Positions 1-3,433 of a stretch of DNA of 5,971 nucleotides are shown here, piece by piece. The notes beneath the pieces were generated by a model. The model was not told where the DNA came from and made no database searches. It was given only the letters and a program-made list of their open reading frames with translations. The first letter of the stretch is position 1. The number at the start of each line of letters is the position of its first letter. Both the position numbers and the translations under genes were made by a program. The DNA comes from an uncultured Planctomycetaceae bacterium (GTDB lineage Bacteria; Planctomycetota; Planctomycetia; Pirellulales; Pirellulaceae), in NCBI GenBank assembly GCA_937967755.1, contig CALBTA010000311.1:1-5971 (forward strand). Reading direction: 5' to 3'.

Positions 1-17
1 ACTGATGGGCCAATCCC

Positions 18-200
18 ATGGATGAACAAGGCAGCTATATCTGCGGAGCCTGCGGTGAGGAAATCGTCGTTCCTATCGATATTTCCGCCGGGGCCGAGCA
101 GCGCTATGTGGAAGATTGCCCCGTCTGCTGCCGGGCGAACGTGATTGAATTGTCGCTGGATCTCGAGGGAAACAGCCACATTCGCGCAGAATTGGAATGA
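18..200 (+). CDS. CPXCG-type cysteine-rich small protein (zinc-ribbon-like)
   Basis: This 60-residue protein matches from memory the 'cysteine-rich CPXCG' family of small bacterial proteins of unknown role. Two cysteine pairs are visible: C9-x2-C12 (CGAC) near the N-terminus and C34-P-V-C37 followed by C38. They are separated by a conserved-looking stretch with DISAG and YVEDCPVCCR. The spacing suggests a single zinc ribbon, with the four cysteines as ligands; metal binding is inferred. No signal peptide or membrane segment is present, so it should be cytosolic. The start at 18 is the only ATG in frame after an in-frame stop at 3-5, but no clear Shine-Dalgarno lies before it. The window begins only 17 bases upstream, so the promoter or any upstream partner gene cannot be seen. 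The first motif is CGACG rather than the family's usual CPxCG. Confidence 0.85.
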   Translation: MDEQGSYICGACGEEIVVPIDISAGAEQRYVEDCPVCCRANVIELSLDLEGNSHIRAELE

Positions 201-219
201 AGAAAAGGGATCAAATTCG

Positions 220-248
220 TTGCAAGAGGGGTTCTCTTCGACTAAGCT
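220..248 (+). promoter_or_regulatory. Candidate promoter for the prepilin-like gene
   Basis: TTGCAA at 220-225 is followed after 17 bases by TAAGCT at 243-248. The -35 matches TTGACA at four positions; the -10 is weak but keeps the key T, A and final T. A start of transcription near 255 would leave a leader of about 44 bases before the ATG at 299. It would also put the ATG at 257 at the very 5' end, which argues for the downstream start. Inferred from sequence only. Confidence 0.35.
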
Positions 249-288
249 AGAACTGGATGTACATACCAACTTCCGAGCGGATCGGTTC

Positions 289-292
289 GAGG
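289..292 (+). promoter_or_regulatory. Ribosome binding site GAGG for the prepilin-like gene
   Basis: GAGG lies six bases before the ATG at 299. The alternative in-frame ATG at 257 has no comparable site, so this decides the start. Confidence 0.6.
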
Positions 293-298
293 CACACC

Positions 299-568
299 AT
301 GTTCAAACGTTTGTGGCAAGATTCCTACGGCGGCGTTGTCTCGCCGGAGATCGCAGTTGTTGGAGCCATTCTGTTGATCGGCGTGATCGTCGGCCTGTCG
401 GCTTTGCGTGTTGCCATTTTCACCGAAACGGTCGATATGGGCGAAGCAGTGCAGTCGGTCGATTTCACCCCAACCATCACGCCAGTTCCTCCGATGCCGG
501 TTACATCATCGCCAGCTACCGCCGAAGAAGACACCGGGCCGGTAACTGCTGCAGATGTCTTCGATTAG
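299..568 (+). CDS. Flp/class III prepilin-like small membrane protein
   Basis: This 89-residue protein has the build of a class III (type IVb, Flp-like) prepilin. A short charged leader (MFKRLWQDSYGG) is followed by a hydrophobic helix at about residues 18-36. A glycine lies just before the predicted cleavage point (G12/V13), and a glutamate falls at mature position +5 (E17), the residue prepilin peptidase substrates carry. The tail from about residue 57 is rich in proline, threonine and acidic residues and should be surface exposed. Planctomycete genomes carry many similar lone short proteins, from memory often annotated with misleading names. No secretion ATPase, peptidase or other Tad gene is in the window, so assembly into a pilus is not shown. 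The start at 299 is preferred because of GAGG at 289-292; an ATG at 257 would add 14 residues. The gene converges on the rhodanese gene with a 12-base gap. Confidence 0.7.
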   Translation: MFKRLWQDSYGGVVSPEIAVVGAILLIGVIVGLSALRVAIFTETVDMGEAVQSVDFTPTITPVPPMPVTSSPATAEEDTGPVTAADVFD

Positions 569-580
569 AGGCCAGGCAGA

Positions 581-994
581 CTATTGCTCTTGGGATTCCG
601 GGAACCCGGCTTTGATCAAGTCGGCCGTCCCCTGTTTCAACGGGCGAACTTTGTAGCCCAGCTTTTCAAGAATATCAGCGGCCAACAGTGCGCGCTTGCC
701 GGCTTTGCAATGCGTGTAAAGGATTTTCGACTTGTCGATTTCGTCTTCCAGCGATTCCGGGTCAGCCGCCCGTTGCAGCTTGCTCAAGGGCACAAACAGC
801 GCGCCTTCGAGGTGGCTTTCGTCCCACTCGGCCTTCTCGCGGACGTCAACAATCAGAGCCTTCCCTTGCCCAACGTTGGCTTTGACAACTTCCAGCGTGT
901 CTTTGGTGTGTTCGGCTGCGGTACATGTCGCCGCGAACGAGAAGAGAATCAGCAACGCGCCGGTAGGCAATTTGGGTTGGAAAGTTCGATACAT
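581..994 (-). CDS. Exported single-domain rhodanese-like sulfurtransferase
   Basis: The product is 137 residues long with one rhodanese domain at about residues 33-132. Visible landmarks are the CDC25-type strand ALIVDVRE (46-53), the ESHLEGALFVPL segment (59-70) and the active-site loop HCKAGKRA. The catalytic cysteine is C96 and the loop arginine R101, giving the six-residue loop typical of sulfurtransferases. The N-terminus carries a signal peptide (hydrophobic core about 12-23, likely cleavage near TAA/EHT at residue 27), so it should act outside the cytoplasmic membrane, like PspE-type periplasmic rhodaneses. It would move sulfane sulfur from a donor to an acceptor; its natural partner is unknown. 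The ATG at 994 is chosen over a TTG at 1009 because GAGGAG sits seven bases before it and overlaps the TTG start. An extended -10 promoter lies about 70 bases upstream. Confidence 0.9.
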   Translation of the reverse strand: MYRTFQPKLPTGALLILFSFAATCTAAEHTKDTLEVVKANVGQGKALIVDVREKAEWDESHLEGALFVPLSKLQRAADPESLEDEIDKSKILYTHCKAGKRALLAADILEKLGYKVRPLKQGTADLIKAGFPESQEQ

Positions 995-1001
995 GAGTTG
1001 G

Positions 1002-1007
1002 CTCCTC
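1002..1007 (-). promoter_or_regulatory. Strong Shine-Dalgarno GAGGAG for the rhodanese gene
   Basis: On the minus strand GAGGAG lies seven bases before the ATG at 994-992. It overlaps the alternative TTG start at 1009, which is therefore unlikely to be used. Confidence 0.7.
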
Positions 1008-1066
1008 AATGTTTCTGCCAGGTACTACGGTCTTCCAAGGCCGTCGAAACAAAACCCCGCCCATTG

Positions 1067-1075
1067 ATTATACCA
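1067..1075 (-). promoter_or_regulatory. Extended -10 promoter for the rhodanese gene
   Basis: The minus strand reads TGGTATAAT, a perfect TATAAT with the upstream TGn extension. No good -35 is visible 16-18 bases further upstream (GAAACG at 17), which is common for extended -10 promoters. Transcription starting near 1060 gives a leader of about 66 bases before the ATG at 994. Confidence 0.45.
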
Positions 1076-1125
1076 GCGTCTCGGTTCCGCGTTTCCGCGC
1101 CCATCACGCCCTGAGACGGTGTCTG

Positions 1126-1212
1126 AAAGTAGTAGGCACGCTCCGCGTGCCGTAACCGAGCAGCAATCCCGCTCGTTTCGGCGGACGGCACAGGGACTGT
1201 GCCTGCTACTTT
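1126..1212. repeat. BIME-like pair of inverted REP-type hairpins
   Basis: Two 28-base arms, 1126-1153 and 1185-1212, are inverted copies with 23 of 28 positions identical. Each arm contains its own hairpin: GGCACGC-TCC-GCGTGCC at 1135-1151 and GGCACAG-GGA-CTGTGCC at 1187-1203, both 7 bp with a 3-base loop. Four of the five differences fall in these stems and form two compensated base-pair changes. The 31-base middle holds a further small stem, CGAGC/GCTCG (1157-1161 with 1171-1175). The arrangement resembles enterobacterial BIMEs (paired REP elements). It lies between the rhodanese promoter and the terminator at 1282, outside any gene. Whether it is dispersed in this genome cannot be seen here. 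Confidence 0.75.
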
Positions 1213-1281
1213 GAATTTCAAAATACGCCCGGAGAAACAGAAAGTGACGAGTCATCGCACTCCAAAGAACTTGCGCAACAA

Positions 1282-1316
1282 AAAAGCCGCACCGTGGAAT
1301 CCACGGGGCGGCTTTT
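1282..1316. terminator. Strong bidirectional intrinsic terminator
   Basis: AAAAGCCGC (1282-1290) pairs with GCGGCTTTT (1308-1316), and CCGTGG (1292-1297) pairs with CCACGG (1301-1306), around an AAT loop. There is one A/G mismatch. The stem is G+C rich and flanked by an A-run on one side and a T-run on the other, so it can stop transcription in either direction. The only gene pointing at it from the right is the PilZ-like gene, whose stop is about 240 bases away. No convincing gene points at it from the left. Confidence 0.8.
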
Positions 1317-1361
1317 CTGGCAAAAGGCAATGGAGAATCAAAACCGAAAAATTTATGCGTT

Positions 1362-1385
1362 CGATCCGGCGCCTGCGCCGGATCG
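1362..1385. repeat. Near-perfect palindrome, possible second terminator
   Basis: CGATCCGGCGC (1362-1372) and GCGCCGGATCG (1375-1385) are exact reverse complements separated by two bases; in RNA the top pair would open to give a four-base loop. A short TTT follows on the plus strand, and A-rich sequence lies before it at 1338-1352. It could be the first of two tandem terminators for leftward transcription, a protein-binding palindrome, or another short dispersed repeat. The sequence alone does not decide. Confidence 0.55.
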
Positions 1386-1556
1386 TTTGCGGCGGTGACT
1401 TCACGCGCTCAATTGTGGAACGGCGAAGTGTCGATTCCGACTTGCGTTGAAGGCCAATCTTCGCGTCGTCGGCTGATCTATTGAAAACATAGTTCACTTT
1501 TTCTGGGGAGGAGCCGCGGAAGCGAATTTTTTGGGGCTAATCGGGTGAATCCCGTT
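1386..1556. other. Intergenic stretch without a convincing gene
   Basis: Reading frames here overlap the palindromes, lack ribosome binding sites and resemble no family I recognise. Just left of the PilZ-like stop codon is a small hairpin, CGGG-TGAAT-CCCG (1542-1554), too short and without a T-run to be called a terminator. The rest of the larger gap back to 1010 is covered by the rhodanese promoter, the hairpin pair, the terminator and the palindrome. Confidence 0.5.
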
Positions 1557-1988
1557 TCAGGCATCCGAACTGCTATCCACCAGCCGAACAAACCGCCCTC
1601 CGTTTTCATACCAGCCCTGCCGGTTGAAGCGGCACCACAGCAGTTCGACGAGGACGGCACAAGTCACCTTTCCTTCATGTTCTAGCCAGGCGGTTACCTG
1701 TTTGAAGGGCAGCGGATCGCGGTGGTAAAAGCCGATTCCACCGAGCGAAAGGTGTTTTCCGGCCACAACAATCGCCCCGCCCTCGCCCACACCCTCTTCG
1801 ACGAACGGTGCGATCTTGAACAAATAAGGGTACGGAATTCGTCGTTGCCGGCGGCGTTCCGCGGTTCTGGTTGCGTGGGTTGTGGCGTCCAGCACGTCCT
1901 GCACAATGCTGCGCAGCGAACCGTGGCATTCTCGCCCCTGGGCACGAGCCAAGGGAAATTCCAACAACGGTTTGGGCGTAGAAATCAT
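1557..1988 (-). CDS. Degenerate PilZ-domain-like protein
   Basis: This 143-residue protein looks like a planctomycete PilZ-type protein. A basic segment ERRRQRR (44-50) supplies RxxxR pairs. The signature HLSLGGIGFYH (79-89) follows the [D/N]xSxxG pattern of c-di-GMP-binding PilZ domains except that histidine (H79) replaces Asp/Asn. Strands follow up to WCRFNRQGWYENGGRFV (118-134), a C-terminal motif I associate with this group. The distance from the arginines to the signature is somewhat long, so c-di-GMP binding is uncertain. There is no signal peptide; it should be cytosolic. The start at 1988 is the first ATG after an in-frame stop, with no clear Shine-Dalgarno. A 10-bp perfect palindrome TGTTCGAACA (2004-2013) lies 15 bases upstream of the ATG and could be an operator. 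The TPR gene upstream faces the same way but is about 300 bases off, with a MITE between. Confidence 0.65.
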   Translation of the reverse strand: MISTPKPLLEFPLARAQGRECHGSLRSIVQDVLDATTHATRTAERRRQRRIPYPYLFKIAPFVEEGVGEGGAIVVAGKHLSLGGIGFYHRDPLPFKQVTAWLEHEGKVTCAVLVELLWCRFNRQGWYENGGRFVRLVDSSSDA

Positions 1989-2178
1989 ACGTAACCGGCT
2001 TCATGTTCGAACAAGCAAAGTGCCCGGCCGCGCTAGTTCAATGAAAAACGGAACGGCGCGAACGTTCAGGCCACAGCAATCAGAGTATGCAAGGCGCTCG
2101 GGAATCAGAGCGTTGGAAAAGACGCCAGCGCGAAAGCGCTATGCAATGAATAGCTCGCATGGGCGGGGTGTCAAACCG
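1989..2178. other. Intergenic stretch upstream of the PilZ-like gene
   Basis: No convincing gene is present. The stretch holds the palindrome TGTTCGAACA (2004-2013) and a short perfect stem AGCGC-GAAA-GCGCT (2127-2140) with a GNRA-type loop. A 47-codon frame on the plus strand from 2041 to 2184 lacks a ribosome binding site and has a highly basic, unrecognisable product. No clear promoter for the PilZ-like gene was found by eye. Confidence 0.45.
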
Positions 2179-2179
2179 T

Positions 2180-2289
2180 CCTAAGTAACACGGGAAAAAT
2201 AACTTCGTCCCCAAACCCCTCTCCCTCTGGGAGAGGGTAGGGTGAGGGCAATCACAAATGCCGAAGTTATTTTTCCCGTGTTCCTAAGT
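2180..2289. mobile_element. MITE-like element with perfect terminal inverted repeats and target duplication
   Basis: The element proper spans 2187-2282 (96 bases). Its ends are perfect 21-bp inverted repeats, 2187-2207 and 2262-2282, starting AACACGGG and ending ACTTCG inward. They are flanked by an exact 7-base direct repeat CCTAAGT at 2180-2186 and 2283-2289, as a transposase would leave; an eighth base can be counted if the terminal T is shared. The inside codes for nothing. It holds a second palindrome, CCCTCTCCC-TCT-GGGAGAGGG (2217-2237), followed by AGGGTGAGGG, which resembles from memory a repeat widely dispersed in bacteria. A non-autonomous miniature element moved by a transposase elsewhere in the genome is the best reading. 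It lies 14 bases past the TPR gene's stop codon. Perfect ends and an intact duplication suggest a recent insertion. Confidence 0.85.
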
Positions 2290-2296
2290 TTGGCGG

Positions 2297-3238
2297 CTAC
2301 TGAGCTTGCCGCTGCTTTCCCCATAATCGGTACAAATGTGCCCGGTTGCTGTCGAGCGTCGAGTAGTTGGGGTCGAGCGTTTCGATCTCGTCCAGCAAGG
2401 CCGCCGCCTCTTCGAATTGCTTTTCCCGGCACAACGACAGCGACCAGTTATTCAGCCCCGCCAGCACATTGCCGCGTGCGACGTCGTCGTGGGGATCGAA
2501 CTCCAGGCTTCGCCGGGTTAAATCGAGACCCTGTGAATACTGTTCCCGCCGAAAACAGGCGACGCCCCGGTTGTAGTAAATTTTGGCGACCAACTCGGCG
2601 TCAGACAGTTTTCGAGACGCCGCGTCGCTCGCCTGCAGCGCTTGCACGACTCGGTTGCGGGCACGCTCGGCCTCGCTACCTGATAGCTCGAACCAACGGT
2701 CGCAAGTGGTTTCGACATCGATATTTTCCGTACCGATGCGGCAGTAGACATGCCCGACCCTGGAGTAGGGAGCCGCGGGAATTCCCAGTTCCCGCAGGGC
2801 GATGACGTAGAGTACCGTCGCGGATACGCAGTTGTAGTCGCCCGTTTCGACCGCCGCCGCCAGGTCGCTACACCGCGCGTCGTACTTGCCCGTCAACAGG
2901 TCGGTGTGCAGTCGGGTGAAGACGATCTTGGCCCGGGGAATCTCTTCCGACGGCAACTTTTCGGCTTGAAGTTCCTCGATCCAGGCTTCCACTTGTGCTG
3001 CAAGTTCACCCCGCCGCGCGGGTTCAAGATGGCCGCCGGCGATCAATGCCGCGTCGATCAGGTCGTGCCGCTCCAGCGACCCGTTGCGGGCGTCTTCCAA
3101 CAGCATCTGCTCCGATTTGCCGCATTCGCCGGTTGCCATGGGCCGCTGGCAGGTTCGCAATTCGCCGTGCGGCATAGCGCACGCCGGGTTGTGCGGCGCG
3201 GCGATTGATATTGCGGCTAGGAAAATCGGGGTGAGCAT
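2297..3238 (-). CDS. Exported transglutaminase-like protein with C-terminal TPR repeats
   Basis: The product is 313 residues. A signal peptide (hydrophobic core about 3-14, likely cleavage near ACA/MPHG at 21) predicts export. Residues about 100-185 look like a SirB1/transglutaminase-like domain: YNCVSATVLYVIALRELGI places a candidate nucleophile at C137, GHVYCRI gives H163, and NIDVETT gives D174, in the order Cys-His-Asp of that fold. From about 219 onward come TPR-type helix pairs (KIYYNRGVACFRREQYSQGL; LNNWSLSLCREKQFEEAAALL), the last one short at the C-terminus. Activity, whether peptide cleavage or cross-linking, is not known. The start at 3238 is chosen because it begins the signal peptide; the open frame continues 59 codons upstream into the divergent promoter region. 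No clear Shine-Dalgarno is seen. It is divergent from the cytochrome-type gene, sharing a 195-base intergenic region. Confidence 0.8.
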   Translation of the reverse strand: MLTPIFLAAISIAAPHNPACAMPHGELRTCQRPMATGECGKSEQMLLEDARNGSLERHDLIDAALIAGGHLEPARRGELAAQVEAWIEELQAEKLPSEEIPRAKIVFTRLHTDLLTGKYDARCSDLAAAVETGDYNCVSATVLYVIALRELGIPAAPYSRVGHVYCRIGTENIDVETTCDRWFELSGSEAERARNRVVQALQASDAASRKLSDAELVAKIYYNRGVACFRREQYSQGLDLTRRSLEFDPHDDVARGNVLAGLNNWSLSLCREKQFEEAAALLDEIETLDPNYSTLDSNRAHLYRLWGKQRQAQ

Positions 3239-3287
3239 CTTGGCAGACAAGCGGGCAAGCGGCGGGATTGGTGGCTTCTGACGTGAA

Positions 3288-3297
3288 AACCTAGGTT
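3288..3297. promoter_or_regulatory. Palindrome AACCTAGGTT in the divergent intergenic region
   Basis: A perfect 10-base palindrome lies 50 bases upstream of the TPR gene's ATG, between the two divergent genes. It could be an operator half-shared by both; no regulator is identified. Short palindromes of this size also arise by chance. Confidence 0.2.
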
Positions 3298-3338
3298 GCG
3301 GAAAATCAACGCGGAGGGATTCTCGTTGCGAAAAGGCA

Positions 3339-3367
3339 ACATCTGATGTCTCAAGTGGCGTTATAAT
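3339..3367 (+). promoter_or_regulatory. Candidate promoter of the PSCyt/DUF1549 gene
   Basis: A perfect TATAAT lies at 3362-3367, about 66 bases before the ATG at 3434. No recognisable -35 lies 16-18 bases upstream. Instead that position is occupied by an interrupted palindrome, ACATC-T-GATGT (3339-3349), which suggests, as inference, an activator-dependent or otherwise regulated promoter. The -10 overlaps TTATAA, itself a palindrome, so weak leftward transcription towards the TPR gene is also possible. Confidence 0.4.
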
Positions 3368-3433
3368 AGGAACAACAGGTCCCACCTTCACAGGCGTTGC
3401 CAGCCTCTCACGCAACCCAATGGAAATCCCGCC

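Noticed and set aside
224..238. A small hairpin AAGAG/CTCTT after the CPXCG gene
   Set aside because: The stem is only 5 bp, with no T-run after it, so it is not a credible terminator.
257..298. An earlier ATG for the prepilin-like gene
   Set aside because: No ribosome binding site precedes it, it lies almost at the predicted transcript start, and the ATG at 299 has GAGG at good spacing and gives a normal-length prepilin leader.
584..1114. A 176-codon plus-strand frame opposite the rhodanese gene
   Set aside because: The minus strand encodes a rhodanese with signal peptide, active-site loop, ribosome binding site and promoter; the plus frame has none of these.
1126..1212. A CRISPR array or tRNA gene at the hairpin cluster
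   Set aside because: There are only two arms, in inverted rather than direct orientation and without equal spacers, and no cloverleaf or conserved tRNA loops.
2041..2184. A 47-codon plus-strand small frame
   Set aside because: It has no ribosome binding site, a basic unrecognisable product, and its stop codon lies in the target duplication of the MITE.
2242..2805. A 187-codon plus-strand frame opposite the TPR gene
   Set aside because: It starts inside the MITE and runs antisense to the transglutaminase/TPR gene, with an unlikely Arg/Pro-rich product.
3239..3415. A 59-codon upstream extension of the TPR protein
   Set aside because: It would place a signal peptide in the middle of the protein and cover the divergent promoter region including the TATAAT box.
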